A model generated the notes under the pieces. That model was not told the DNA's origin and did no database searches. It was given only the letters and a program-made list of their open reading frames with translations. This document shows, one piece after another, positions 26,308-36,513 of a stretch of DNA of 64,000 bases. Each line of letters opens with the position of its first letter. Position 1 is the first letter of the stretch. The DNA is taken from positions 1,612,001-1,676,000 of the forward strand of contig NZ_CP048810.1 in NCBI RefSeq assembly GCF_013347965.1, written 5' to 3'. The stretch is from Pseudomonas bijieensis (GTDB taxonomy: Bacteria > Pseudomonadota > Gammaproteobacteria > Pseudomonadales > Pseudomonadaceae). Position numbers and translations under genes: made by a program.

Positions 26308-26327
26308 ATATCGAGATATCTCGATAT
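26308..26327 (+). promoter_or_regulatory. 20-bp palindromic operator before the oxidoreductase gene
   Basis: ATATCGAGATATCTCGATAT is a perfect palindrome with the same ATATCGA-N6-TCGATAT half-sites and spacing as the site over the ArsR promoter. It starts 15 bases after the ArsR stop and lies 28 bases before the next ATG. Confidence 0.75.
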
Positions 26328-26354
26328 CCCTTTTTGTCGATACGAGGATTTACA

Positions 26355-27357
<1,003 letters not shown>

Positions 27358-27368
<11 letters not shown>

Positions 27369-27672
27369 GATCGCTCTACTGCCCGTTTACAAAGAACACA
27401 TTGAAAACTTCAGGCACGCATTTGCCGAGGTGGCTCCTTTGCTCTGCCGCGCTAAAGGTTACTGCGGGCACATGCTGGCCCAAGGGATCGAAACCCCGCA
27501 ACAATTCAACCTGATCGTGCGTTGGCAATCACTCGAGGATCACACTCCGGGCTTCGAAGCGAGTGAAGACCATCGGGTGTTCATGATGGGCCTGCAGAAA
27601 TACTTCTCGGAGGAACCGCAGGTCTATCACATTGAGGGAGCGGCTTTTGCTATAGGTGATCCTGCTTTCTAA
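27358..27672 (+). CDS. Antibiotic biosynthesis monooxygenase (ABM)-domain protein
   Basis: A 104-residue protein from ATG 27358 (AGGGGAA upstream), overlapping the oxidoreductase stop and thus translationally coupled. A ferredoxin-like ABM fold: [10 protein letters not shown] start, [38 protein letters not shown]. Such small dimers are quinol or polyketide monooxygenases (YgiN-like). With the upstream quinone oxidoreductase it could form a quinone/quinol detoxification pair. Confidence 0.85.
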
Positions 27673-27847
27673 GGCTTTCACAATGCCAGGACTCATCGGG
27701 TCAACTGACGCTTGCGCTCACTGGCCCGATACGAATATGGATTCTCAGATTTATTTACGCAGAGGTCGGCCATAAGCAGTCATTCCCACAACGCCCTGCT
27801 GAACGGCCCACACTAATGAACTGGACACACGCACGGAAGAGTACCCA

Positions 27848-28303
27848 ATGGACTGTATGATTCGAAGCGCAATGAGCACGGACGCCATAGCAATAAGCCA
27901 GATCGTAGTGGCCGCGCTGCGTGAATCCAATGCTCAAGATTATTCGCCAGACATCATCAAACGAGTGCAACTGAGCTTTTCACCTTCGGCGATCCTGCAC
28001 CTTCTAACCCAGCGTCAGGTGTATGTCGCATGCATTGACGGTCATGTCGTCGCAACCGCAAGTCTCGATCGAAACACCGTCCGAAGCCTATTCGTCGACC
28101 CGGTTCATCAGGGGAAAGGCCTAGGGAGTCGACTGATGGCGACTATTGAATCAATGGCCGTGCAGAGCGGCGTAAAGCTGTTGCGTGTCCCCTCCTCGAT
28201 CACGGCAGAAGGGTTTTATCTTGCCCTGGGTTTCCTGAAAATCAGGGACGAATTTCACGGCGCCGAGCGCACCATCATCATGGAAAAAGTCCTGGGCGAT
28301 TAA
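27848..28303 (+). CDS. GNAT-family N-acetyltransferase
   Basis: A 151-residue protein. Motif A is VRSLFVDPVHQGKGLGSRLMATIE (acetyl-CoA pyrophosphate loop), followed by GFYLALGF, as in single-domain GNAT enzymes. ATG 27857 could also be the start (IRSAMSTDAIAI...). It stands 175 bases after the ABM gene with no operon link. Substrate not predictable. Confidence 0.85.
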   Translation: MDCMIRSAMSTDAIAISQIVVAALRESNAQDYSPDIIKRVQLSFSPSAILHLLTQRQVYVACIDGHVVATASLDRNTVRSLFVDPVHQGKGLGSRLMATIESMAVQSGVKLLRVPSSITAEGFYLALGFLKIRDEFHGAERTIIMEKVLGD

Positions 28304-28379
28304 CCTTGCTCTCTCACAAAACCCTCAAAGCAACCTTTGCATGCCAGAATCTCCTCACTGGATTGTCTTGGAGACCACC

Positions 28380-30233
28380 ATGCTGCGCACGTTTGAAAAA
28401 TGGCTCGACCCCTTCCCGCCCGACGAGGTACCGCCGCCGCCTGAAGGCTTGGCGCGATTTCTCTGGGCCTGCACGCGCGGCGCCCGCGGCTATATTCTCG
28501 CGCTGGCGCTGCTCAGCGCCGGTGTGTCGATTTACGAAGCCTGGCTGTTTTCTTTCCTCGGGCAGGTCGTGGACCTGCTGTCGACCTGGCAGGCCGGCGG
28601 CGATGCGGCGATACAGGAAAGTCGCGTGCTGTGGGGCATCGGCATCGTATTGCTGACCAGTATCGGGCTGGTCGCGTTGCGCACGATGGTGCAGCACCAG
28701 ATATTGGCGATCAACCTACCGTTGCGGCTGCGCTGGGATTTCCATCGGTTGATGCTGCGACAAAGCCTTTCGTTCTTCTCCGATGAGTTCTCCGGCCGCG
28801 TCACCACCAAGGTGATGCAGACGGCGCTGTCGGTGCGCGAGGTGCTGTTCACCCTCATCGAGATCGCACCGGGGATCGGCGTTTACTTCATCGCGATCAT
28901 CGCCCTGGCTGGCGGCTTCGACCTGAAGCTGATGCTACCTTTCATTGCCTGGGTCGCGTTGTTCGGCCTGGCCATGCGCTACTTCGTGCCCCGCCTGGGA
29001 CAAGTCGGGCAGGAACAGGCCAATGCGCGGTCATCGATGACCGGTCGCATCTCCGATGCCTATACCAACATCACCACAGTGAAGCTGTTCTCGCACTCCA
29101 AACGCGAAGCCCACTTCGCCCGCGCGGCAATGGAGGATTTCAAGCAGACCGGCTTGCGCCAGATGCGCCTGGTCAGCCAATTCGAAATCGTCAACCAGGC
29201 ACTGGTGGTCGCGTTGATCATGGGTGCGGGCGGCTATGCCCTATGGCTGTGGCACCAGGGCGAAGTCGGCGCGGGTGCCGTGGCGGCGATTACCGCGATG
29301 GCGTTGCGCATCAATGGCATGTCGCACTGGATCATGTGGCAAATGACCTCGCTGTTCGAGAACATCGGCACCGTGCAGGATGGCATGGCCACTTTGACCC
29401 GCGGCCCCAAGGTGCAGGACGCGCCGGATGCGAAAGTGCTGGTGACCACTGGCGGAGCGGTGACCTTCGATAACGTGAGCTTCAACTACAACGGCGAACG
29501 CCAGGTGCTCGATGGGCTGAGCCTGAGCATCCGCGCGGGGGAAAAAATTGGCTTGGTGGGTCGCTCCGGCGCCGGAAAATCCACGCTCATCAACCTGCTG
29601 TTGCGCTTCTATGATGTGGACAGCGGAGAGATTCGCATCGACGGGCAAAACATCGCGCACGTCACGCAAGACAGTCTGCGCAGCGCCATCGGCATGGTCA
29701 CTCAGGATACGTCCCTGCTGCACCGCTCCATTCGCGACAACATCGCCTATGGTCGCCCCGATGCAACCGACGAGCAGATCCGTAGCGCCGCCATCAACGC
29801 CCAGGCCGATGGCTTCATCAGCCAACTGAGCGATAAGCATGGCCATTGCGGCTACGACACCCTGGTCGGCGAGCGTGGTATCAAGCTTTCGGGCGGCCAG
29901 CGTCAACGCGTCGCAATTGCCCGGGTGATGCTCAAAAACGCCCCGATCCTGCTGCTGGACGAGGCCACTAGCGCGCTGGACTCGGAAGTCGAAGTGGCCA
30001 TCCAGGAAAGCCTCGATGACATGATGCAGGGCAAGACCGTGATTGCCATCGCCCATCGCCTGTCCACGATTGCGGCCATGGACAGGCTCATCGTCATGGA
30101 TGACGGGCGCATCATAGAACAAGGCACCCACACGGAACTGCTCGGGAAAAACGGTACCTATGCGCGGTTGTGGCATCACCAGAGCGGCGGATTTCTGGGC
30201 GAGGATCAAGGGGTGGTTGAGGCAGTGGAATAG
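28380..30233 (+). CDS. ABC exporter, fused TMD-NBD half-transporter
   Basis: A 617-residue inner membrane protein from ATG 28380 (GGAG six bases upstream). Six TM helices (about 30-330) are followed by one ATPase: GRSGAGKST, LSGGQRQRVAIAR and LLLDEATSALDSE. Type IV exporter like MsbA or the multidrug/lipid half-transporters. The acidic-proline N-terminus (DPFPPDEVPPPPEG) is characteristic of a proteobacterial subgroup. No partner half-transporter is adjacent, so a homodimer is likely. Confidence 0.9.
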   Translation: MLRTFEKWLDPFPPDEVPPPPEGLARFLWACTRGARGYILALALLSAGVSIYEAWLFSFLGQVVDLLSTWQAGGDAAIQESRVLWGIGIVLLTSIGLVALRTMVQHQILAINLPLRLRWDFHRLMLRQSLSFFSDEFSGRVTTKVMQTALSVREVLFTLIEIAPGIGVYFIAIIALAGGFDLKLMLPFIAWVALFGLAMRYFVPRLGQVGQEQANARSSMTGRISDAYTNITTVKLFSHSKREAHFARAAMEDFKQTGLRQMRLVSQFEIVNQALVVALIMGAGGYALWLWHQGEVGAGAVAAITAMALRINGMSHWIMWQMTSLFENIGTVQDGMATLTRGPKVQDAPDAKVLVTTGGAVTFDNVSFNYNGERQVLDGLSLSIRAGEKIGLVGRSGAGKSTLINLLLRFYDVDSGEIRIDGQNIAHVTQDSLRSAIGMVTQDTSLLHRSIRDNIAYGRPDATDEQIRSAAINAQADGFISQLSDKHGHCGYDTLVGERGIKLSGGQRQRVAIARVMLKNAPILLLDEATSALDSEVEVAIQESLDDMMQGKTVIAIAHRLSTIAAMDRLIVMDDGRIIEQGTHTELLGKNGTYARLWHHQSGGFLGEDQGVVEAVE

Positions 30234-30331
30234 GCATGGGCGGTTTGGGCGATCATTGACCGCCCGAAGCAGCCCTTGATGTCCGTTTTTCGTCGCCCTA
30301 TGTTATTGGCATTCATGGAGGATTCTGACTG

Positions 30332-30901
30332 ATGGCACGTGTGGGTTTGATACTGACACCCGGTTTTGCGGACTGGGAATATGCTTTCATCGCAGGGACT
30401 GCCTCTCCTTTTTACGGGATCGACACCAGGTTTTTCACTTCTGCCACAGGGCAATTCCGCTCGCAGGGTGGATTGGCCGTAACGGTCGATAGCAGTTTGC
30501 AACAATGCCTGGGCTGGAAGCCGGACGTTGTCGTCGTCATTGGAGGAATGATCTGGGAACGTGCAGAAGCGCCCGATATTCGAGACTTTCTTCATGCCAG
30601 TCGCTCAAACGGCGCGACGATTGCCGGTATCTGCGGGGGAACGCTGGCGCTTGCGAGGGCCGGCTTGCTCGACACGGTTGCTCATACCTCGAACAGCGCA
30701 GAGTTCTTGCAACAGAATGCCGTAGGTTATGCAGGGCAGGCGCTTTATCGAAGCAGCCCGGTAGCCGTGGTCGCAGACCGCATCATAACGGCTCCAGGCC
30801 CCGCACCCGTTAGCTTCACCTGCGCAGTGTTCGAAAGCGCCGGGTTATCTGCAGAGGTCATTTCTCAATTCAGGTCAATGTTGGCAGCGGAACATGGGTG
30901 A
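30332..30901 (+). CDS. DJ-1/PfpI-family protein (type 1 glutamine amidotransferase fold)
   Basis: A 189-residue protein; GGAGG nine bases upstream of the ATG. VGLILTPGFADWE, VVVIGG and the AGICGGTLALARAGLL elbow carry the reactive Cys; TSNSAEFL follows. Similar Pseudomonas proteins are annotated as putative glutamine amidotransferases or chaperone/glyoxalase-like. It is the third DJ-1 fold within 10 kb. No operon partner. Confidence 0.82.
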   Translation: MARVGLILTPGFADWEYAFIAGTASPFYGIDTRFFTSATGQFRSQGGLAVTVDSSLQQCLGWKPDVVVVIGGMIWERAEAPDIRDFLHASRSNGATIAGICGGTLALARAGLLDTVAHTSNSAEFLQQNAVGYAGQALYRSSPVAVVADRIITAPGPAPVSFTCAVFESAGLSAEVISQFRSMLAAEHG

Positions 30902-31015
30902 CTGCTTCGTCCTGAGAGGGTTTTGAGTGGCCGTTCATGGCAGATTTCTGACGGCCACGACCGACAGGAAACGCTTGATTTCTCCGGCTCTTCGTTGACC
31001 GTGCAGGTTGGAAAC

Positions 31016-32206
31016 TCACCGTCTGGGAAAGTTTTTCAACCCCGCCCGTAAAATATCGCCCCAGCGCCGCACCAGATAATTGTGCTCATCCATCACCGAG
31101 TTCCACACGGCGATATGGCCCATGCGCTGCTCATAGGAACCACCATCGCGCACGTCACCAATGTCAATCAGCGGCAAACTATCACTGCCCAGTAACTCCT
31201 CCCGCGCCGGTTGACCGGCGTACCAGTAATCCCACTCGGCACTGCTCAGATGGTCGCGGCTGCGCGCCGGGTTGCCGATGTAGTAACCCTGGCGCGCCAT
31301 CACCGCGCCGGGCCAGCCGGACAACCACCAGTTGAGGTATGCATAGGCCGCGTCCAATACCGGGCCCTGGGCGTGGCGCGACAATGACAAACCGCCGAAC
31401 CAGGCGCGGTACCCCTCGCGAGGCACCGCCAGACGGTATTTCACCCCGGCGCGATGCAGGCGCATCAACGTCGGCGACCACAGGCTCTGGATATCGATGT
31501 TCGGGCTGAGCATCAATTGCGCAGCCTCCTCGTCATCGGACCAGAACGCCGCGAAGTGACCTTCCTTCTGTTTGCGCACCAGGATATCGGCCAGCACATC
31601 GATCTCTTCGATGCTCATATTGCCGATGTCCTTGAAGCGCGCCAGTCCCGCGCCCTGCACCGCCAGCGCGGCATCCAGGGCGCCGATGGCAGCGTCGCTC
31701 TGCAGTGCGGTGCGCGCGCGCCAGGCCGGGTCCAGCAGCCAGCCCCAGCTTTCGTTGTCGGGGCGAAAACCCTCGGGCAAGCGCTCGGGGCGGTAGGCGA
31801 AACTGTCGGCGTTATGGGTCAGGGGTAGCATGCTGATGCGCTCGGTGACCGTGCTGCCGAGGCTGCCATCGTGCTGCACGAACAAGCGCTCGCTAGGCAC
31901 GCTGCCACTGCCCAACCGATCATTCGCGGACAGGCGACCGCGCTTGGGCAGGTCGTTGATCTCATGCCACAACGCAATGCGCCGCGTGTCGATGGGCTGG
32001 ATCGCCCGGGCCGGCCATACGAAGTCGACGTTATGGAACCATTGATCGTACAGGTCATAGCTGTCGGGCTGCATCACCGCGATGCGCTGGGCCTGCTCGA
32101 CATCGTGCACCTGGTACACCAAGTGAATGCCCAATTCCTGTTCGGCACGAACACGCAGGCATTCGAGCAAGGTCACTGAAGTGCCGAGGACGCGGAGTGT
32201 GATCAT
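31016..32206 (-). CDS. Solute-binding-protein-like protein without signal peptide
   Basis: A 396-residue protein resembling spermidine/putrescine-type extracellular binding proteins (PotD/PotF fold): MITLRVLGTSVTLLE start, AYAYLNWWLSGWPGAVMARQGYYIGNPA and a C-terminal helical end. It begins directly with the first beta-strand and has no signal sequence or lipobox, so it is likely cytosolic. No ABC permease or ATPase is beside it. It overlaps the G3E GTPase gene by ATGA, arguing for a joint role such as ligand or cofactor handling. Role inferred only. Confidence 0.68.
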   Translation of the reverse strand: MITLRVLGTSVTLLECLRVRAEQELGIHLVYQVHDVEQAQRIAVMQPDSYDLYDQWFHNVDFVWPARAIQPIDTRRIALWHEINDLPKRGRLSANDRLGSGSVPSERLFVQHDGSLGSTVTERISMLPLTHNADSFAYRPERLPEGFRPDNESWGWLLDPAWRARTALQSDAAIGALDAALAVQGAGLARFKDIGNMSIEEIDVLADILVRKQKEGHFAAFWSDDEEAAQLMLSPNIDIQSLWSPTLMRLHRAGVKYRLAVPREGYRAWFGGLSLSRHAQGPVLDAAYAYLNWWLSGWPGAVMARQGYYIGNPARSRDHLSSAEWDYWYAGQPAREELLGSDSLPLIDIGDVRDGGSYEQRMGHIAVWNSVMDEHNYLVRRWGDILRAGLKNFPRR

Positions 32207-33177
32207 GCGGCGAACCGCCGAGAGAACACGGCAAAGGAGCGCCGCAGCAGCGCGGGGTCGAGACCACGCAGGATAAACACCAGGCGCGACTGCCGATCAG
32301 TGCCCGGCCAGGCGGGCAAGTGTACCGGGGCATGCAGGCAATGCTGCACACCATGAATGACGATCGGAGCGTTACTGCTGTTCACGTTGAGCAGTCCTTT
32401 GACACGTAGAATTCGTTCGCCGTGGCATCTTAACAGCATCGACAACCAAACCCCGAAGCCGACCCAATCCAACGGCTGATCGAAGGTCAGGCTGCACACC
32501 TGCGCGGCGCCGTGGGTGGCGCTGGTACTGCGATGCAGTTGCCAGCGACTGACTTCCACTGCTGGTTCGGCACTGCGCAAACCTTCACCCAGCAACAGTT
32601 GATCGCCGCTATGGACGTCACAGGTATTGAGGACCGGCGTACCGGCATTGAGCGCTTGCAGGTGCATGCGCAGTGGGGCGCAGTCCTTCACCAGGTCGGT
32701 CTTGCTCAACAGCAAGCGGTCCGCGGCGGCGACCTGGGCCAGCCATTCCGGATGCAAGCGCTCTTGCAGAGTGGCGTGGCTGGCATCCACCAGGGTAATC
32801 ACCAGGCCGATATGAAAACGCCCACGCAGTTGCGCGTCGTTGTTCAAGGTGGCGAGGATCGGAGCCGGGTCGGCCAGGCCGGTGGTCTCCAGGATGACCC
32901 GTTTGAACGCCGGGATTTCGCCGCGCTCACGGCGTTGCAACAGGCCGAGCAATGCGTCCTTGAGTTCGCCACGAATCGAGCAACAGACACAGCCGCTGGG
33001 CAGCAGCACGGTATCCGGGGCGACTTCTTCCACCAGCAGATGGTCGATGCCGACATCGCCGAACTCGTTGATCAGCAAAGCCGTATCGCCGAGGCTTTCG
33101 CCTTGCAGCAGGCGCTTGAGCAAGGTGGTTTTGCCGCTGCCGAGAAAGCCGGTGATGACATTGAGAGCGATGCTCAT
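32203..33177 (-). CDS. G3E-family GTPase (CobW/YjiA type), putative metallochaperone
   Basis: A 324-residue protein. GFLGSGKTTLLKRL is Walker A (9-22), SGCVCC is the metal-binding CxCC motif, ILETTGLADPAPI and LLLSKTDLV complete the GTPase; the CobW C-terminal domain follows. These proteins deliver Zn, Co, Ni or Fe to enzymes. It lies in an operon with a metal-dependent deacetylase/imidase-fold enzyme and amidase, so it may metallate that enzyme. Overlaps both neighbours by four bases. Confidence 0.88.
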   Translation of the reverse strand: MSIALNVITGFLGSGKTTLLKRLLQGESLGDTALLINEFGDVGIDHLLVEEVAPDTVLLPSGCVCCSIRGELKDALLGLLQRRERGEIPAFKRVILETTGLADPAPILATLNNDAQLRGRFHIGLVITLVDASHATLQERLHPEWLAQVAAADRLLLSKTDLVKDCAPLRMHLQALNAGTPVLNTCDVHSGDQLLLGEGLRSAEPAVEVSRWQLHRSTSATHGAAQVCSLTFDQPLDWVGFGVWLSMLLRCHGERILRVKGLLNVNSSNAPIVIHGVQHCLHAPVHLPAWPGTDRQSRLVFILRGLDPALLRRSFAVFSRRFAA

Positions 33178-33473
33178 ACGGCTGACTCCAAGTGATCCAA
33201 CAGATGCGGGTCCAAGGGATCCAACGGGCGGCCGAGCATGATTTCGGCCGCTCGCCAGAGCTGATCCAGGCCACTCGCCAGCGCTTGCTTACCGGTCGCG
33301 CCGAGCAGCAGGTAAGAGGCGCCCTGAAAGTCTTCGACCTTGAGCCGGAACACCGCCAGTACCTGATTGATCGCAGCGATGCGGCGCAGGCGTTCGCGGC
33401 GCCTGGGCAGCTCATCGCCCAGGGGATCGCTCCAGTGCAGATCCTCGCCGAGCAAACCGCAGAGTCCACACAT
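33174..33473 (-). CDS. Small CxxC protein linked to the G3E GTPase
   Basis: A 99-residue protein beginning MCGLCGLLGEDLHWSDP, with a CxxC pair at the extreme N-terminus and an otherwise helical body. I do not recognise a named family. Its stop overlaps the GTPase start by ATGA, which implies joint production; the Cys pair could hold or pass on a metal ion. Confidence 0.75.
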   Translation of the reverse strand: MCGLCGLLGEDLHWSDPLGDELPRRRERLRRIAAINQVLAVFRLKVEDFQGASYLLLGATGKQALASGLDQLWRAAEIMLGRPLDPLDPHLLDHLESAV

Positions 33474-33486
33474 GGCTACACCTCAC

Positions 33487-34236
33487 TCATGGCATGACAT
33501 CGCCGGAATTCGGGCCGAGGGTCTGGCCAACGAACAGGTTGCCACCCGGCTCGCTGGCCAGCAGCACGGCGGTGGGCGCCACTTCATCCGCCAGGCCGAA
33601 CCGACCGAGGGGCAACTCGGCGGCCTTGGCGCGTTTCCAGTCAGCGCTGATCCCGGCGACCAATGGTGTTTCAATCGGCCCCGGAGCGATGGCATTGACC
33701 AGTACGTTGTCCTTGGCGACTTCCAGCGCCAAGGACTTGGTGAAACCGATGACCCCGGCCTTGGCCGCGGCGTAATGGGTAAGCTCGGCGCCGCCCTTGA
33801 TGCCCAGTTGCGAGGCCACGTTGATGATCCGCCCCCAACGCTGGGCGAGCATATGCGGCAAGGCGCGCTGGCTGGCGACGAATACGCTGGTAAGGTCGAC
33901 GCGCAGCATGTCGTTCCACATCTCGATCGTGAGGTCGACGCAACGTGCCTGGGTGAGCATGCCAGCGTTATTGACCAAAACGTCGATGCCGCCGAAGTGC
34001 TCGACGCAACGGTCGACACCGGCCTGGGCGCCTTCGACGGTGCCTACATCGGCGAGGCACTCCACCACTTCGGCGCCGAGGTTGCGGCAGGTGATCGCGG
34101 TTTCGGTGAGGCTGACGGCATTGCGGTCGGCCAGCACCAGGCGCGCGCCTTCAGCCGCATAGGCACGGGCAATGGCAGCGCCGATACCGCTGCCGGCGCC
34201 GGTGATGACGGCGCGGCGGTTGATAAGTTGAGGCAT
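33487..34236 (-). CDS. Short-chain dehydrogenase/reductase
   Basis: A 249-residue protein from ATG 34236. ITGAGSGIG cofactor loop, VNNAGM, and [15 protein letters not shown] with catalytic Tyr/Lys: a classical FabG-like SDR. It lies 13 bases before the small CxxC gene and after the REP pair, within the presumed imide/amide operon. Substrate unknown; a hydroxy-acid or ketone in the same pathway is plausible. Confidence 0.88.
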   Translation of the reverse strand: MPQLINRRAVITGAGSGIGAAIARAYAAEGARLVLADRNAVSLTETAITCRNLGAEVVECLADVGTVEGAQAGVDRCVEHFGGIDVLVNNAGMLTQARCVDLTIEMWNDMLRVDLTSVFVASQRALPHMLAQRWGRIINVASQLGIKGGAELTHYAAAKAGVIGFTKSLALEVAKDNVLVNAIAPGPIETPLVAGISADWKRAKAAELPLGRFGLADEVAPTAVLLASEPGGNLFVGQTLGPNSGDVMP

Positions 34237-34268
34237 GTAGAATCTCCTGAAGCAAACACAGGTCCCAG

Positions 34269-34355
34269 GTGGGAGCGGGCTTGCTCGCGAATGCGGTCTG
34301 TCAGTCACACCTGATTTATCTGAAACACCGCATTCGCGAGCAAGCCCGCTCCCAC
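34269..34355. repeat. Head-to-head REP pair (REPIN)
   Basis: Two 29-base arms (34269-34297 and 34327-34355) are perfect reverse complements; each arm contains GTGGGAGCGGGCTTGCTCG and runs on to GCGAATGCGGT. Typical of dispersed REP sequences in the P. fluorescens group. It sits between two SDR genes of one operon and could stabilise or attenuate the mRNA. Confidence 0.9.
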
Positions 34356-34372
34356 ATTTGAATTGAGTACAG

Positions 34373-35134
34373 TCAGTCGGGCCAGCGTACGGTCAGGCCA
34401 CCGTCGATGACGATGCTCTGCCCGGTCAGGTAACTCGACGCATCACTGGTCAGGAACTGCACCAATGAAGCCACTTCATCCGCGCGCCCTACCCGCCCCA
34501 ACGGGATAGCCCTCGCCGCCTTGGCCAAACCTTCCGGACCCAGTGAGTTCTTCACATCCAGTGACTGTGGCGTCTCGATCAACCCTGGGATCACCGCATT
34601 GCAACGAATGCCCTTTGCTGCCAACTCCACCGCCAGCGAACGACACAAGCCCGGCACGCCGGCCTTGGCCGCTGCGTAATGGCTGTGCTCTTGCCAGCCA
34701 TACACGCCGCCGGCAATCGACGAAATCGCTACCAACGCACCGCCCTCGCCCATATGCCGAGTCGCCGCGCGAAAGGTACGCATCACTCCCGTCAGGTCAA
34801 CGTTGAGCATCTCGTCCCACAGCGCATCGCTCATTTCCAGCAACGGTGCACGGCGCAGCAAACCAGCGTTCGCCACGGCGTAATCCAGGCGGCCGAAGCG
34901 CTGCACGGCGTGTTCGGCCAGTGCATCCACCGAGGCGGTATCACCCACATCCAGCGGCAACATCAGGCACTCGCCACCGGCTTCTTCCACCAAGGCCACC
35001 GTGGTCTGCGGGTCATGGGGATCGGCCGGGTAATACCCGCCGACGACCGCCACACCATTGCGCGCATAGACCACAGCGAGGGCTTGGCCGATGCCGCTGG
35101 CGGCACCGGTAATCAAGGCAACTTTACGGCTCAT
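34373..35134 (-). CDS. Short-chain dehydrogenase/reductase
   Basis: A 253-residue classical [19 protein letters not shown] in place of NNAG, SSIAGG, and [16 protein letters not shown]. It is ten bases after the MFS transporter gene. It shares the operon with a second SDR beyond the REP pair; the two may work on successive alcohol/ketone steps. Confidence 0.87.
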   Translation of the reverse strand: MSRKVALITGAASGIGQALAVVYARNGVAVVGGYYPADPHDPQTTVALVEEAGGECLMLPLDVGDTASVDALAEHAVQRFGRLDYAVANAGLLRRAPLLEMSDALWDEMLNVDLTGVMRTFRAATRHMGEGGALVAISSIAGGVYGWQEHSHYAAAKAGVPGLCRSLAVELAAKGIRCNAVIPGLIETPQSLDVKNSLGPEGLAKAARAIPLGRVGRADEVASLVQFLTSDASSYLTGQSIVIDGGLTVRWPD

Positions 35135-35144
35135 CTAGAAATCC

Positions 35145-36485
35145 TCACTGAACGGTTTCCGGACGCACGTGGCGTGCGGCGAACATCAGCGCACCGGACA
35201 AGAAGCACGGCACGGCACCGAACCACAGTGCGGCGGTCTGCCAGTCACTGCCGGCGGACAACACCTGGGTGGCGCCAAACCCTGCGACCACCGCGCCAAT
35301 CGGGCCCATGGCATGGATGATCGCGCCACCGGTGGCGCGGATGCTGGTAGGGAAACTTTCACTGATAAAAAACAACGCCGCCGAATAGGGCCCGATCAGG
35401 AAGAACAGGCCCAGGCTGTAAAGCCCGACCACCATCGCCATATTGCTCGGGCCGAACAGCATCCCGGCAAACGACAGGCCGCCAAGCATCCAGCCCAGGC
35501 CAATCACGTTGCGGCGGCCAATCTTGTCGCCCATCCAGCCGTGGCTGAGGTAACCGCAGTAACCCACCAGGTTCGACAGCACCAGGATGATCAGCGAGTT
35601 CTCGAAGGAGATGTGGTGCACGCTGACGATCACTGAAGTACCGAGCACGCTGAACACCTGGATCGCCGCCCAGTTGAGCAACAACGCGGCGCCGATCACC
35701 AAGGTGGCGCGACGGGCCGGACCACGGAACGCGGCCTTGAGGCCGGCCTTGCTGTGTTCGTCGTAGTCCACGCCGTAAGTCACGGCGACGTTTTGCGCTT
35801 CTTTCACCGCGCCGTTTTTACGCAACTCAGTGATACGCTGATGGATCTGAAACTGCGGGCTCTCCTTGAGCTTGCGCGCCAGGATCGCAATCATCACCGC
35901 TGGGATCGCGGCGAAGATGAAGCAGCCCTGCCAGCCGATGATCGGCAGCAGCAGCGCGGTCAAACCCGCCGCGATCAACGCACCGACTGGCCAGCCGCCC
36001 TGCACCAGGCTGTAGATAAAGCCGCGACGTTTGGTCAGCCGCGGGTCTTGCGAGGCGCCATACAACTCTGTCAAGTAGGTGGCGTTGACGGTTTCTTCGG
36101 CATAGCCCAGGCCGCCCAACGAACGGATCAGAATCAGCGGCGACTTGCCCCACGCCCCGCCAATCGCGGTGAGCGCCGAGCACAGGGCGGAACCGGCCAC
36201 CGTGAAGATAATCCCTTTGCGCCGCCCCAGCTTGTCGACGATCGGGCCGATGGCCAACGCAACGACGGCGGTACCCACCGCCACCCAGGTCGCGATTTCG
36301 GCCTGCTCCACTTCACTCCAGCCAAAGTGCCGGCCGATCTCGGGTAGCAAGGTACCGAACAGGATGAAGTCATACACCGCAAACACCCAGGCGAAGAAGG
36401 CGATCCAGGTGGCGAAGCGGACTTCCTGGGACGTCAGTTGCCGGGGTTTCCAGCCAGTCAGGTCAAGCTTGTTGTAGATAGACAT
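35145..36485 (-). CDS. MFS transporter (metabolite:H+ symporter type)
   Basis: A 446-residue inner membrane protein with about twelve TM helices. The MFS A-like motif is GPIVDKLGRRKGI (about residue 80-92) and the repeat in the second half is GWMGDKIGRRNVIG. A 50-residue central cytosolic loop (IHQRITELRKNGAVKEAQ...) fits the organic acid/aromatic/sugar symporter branch. Likely imports the compound degraded by the imidase-like and amidase enzymes encoded just upstream. Confidence 0.88.
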   Translation of the reverse strand: MSIYNKLDLTGWKPRQLTSQEVRFATWIAFFAWVFAVYDFILFGTLLPEIGRHFGWSEVEQAEIATWVAVGTAVVALAIGPIVDKLGRRKGIIFTVAGSALCSALTAIGGAWGKSPLILIRSLGGLGYAEETVNATYLTELYGASQDPRLTKRRGFIYSLVQGGWPVGALIAAGLTALLLPIIGWQGCFIFAAIPAVMIAILARKLKESPQFQIHQRITELRKNGAVKEAQNVAVTYGVDYDEHSKAGLKAAFRGPARRATLVIGAALLLNWAAIQVFSVLGTSVIVSVHHISFENSLIILVLSNLVGYCGYLSHGWMGDKIGRRNVIGLGWMLGGLSFAGMLFGPSNMAMVVGLYSLGLFFLIGPYSAALFFISESFPTSIRATGGAIIHAMGPIGAVVAGFGATQVLSAGSDWQTAALWFGAVPCFLSGALMFAARHVRPETVQ

Positions 36486-36513
36486 GAATCGCGCCTCGGA
36501 AGGTGGGTGGGTA

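Noticed and set aside
30238..30265. GGGCGGT/ACCGCCC stem after the ABC exporter as a terminator
   Set aside because: The stem is short with a 14-base loop and no T-run follows.
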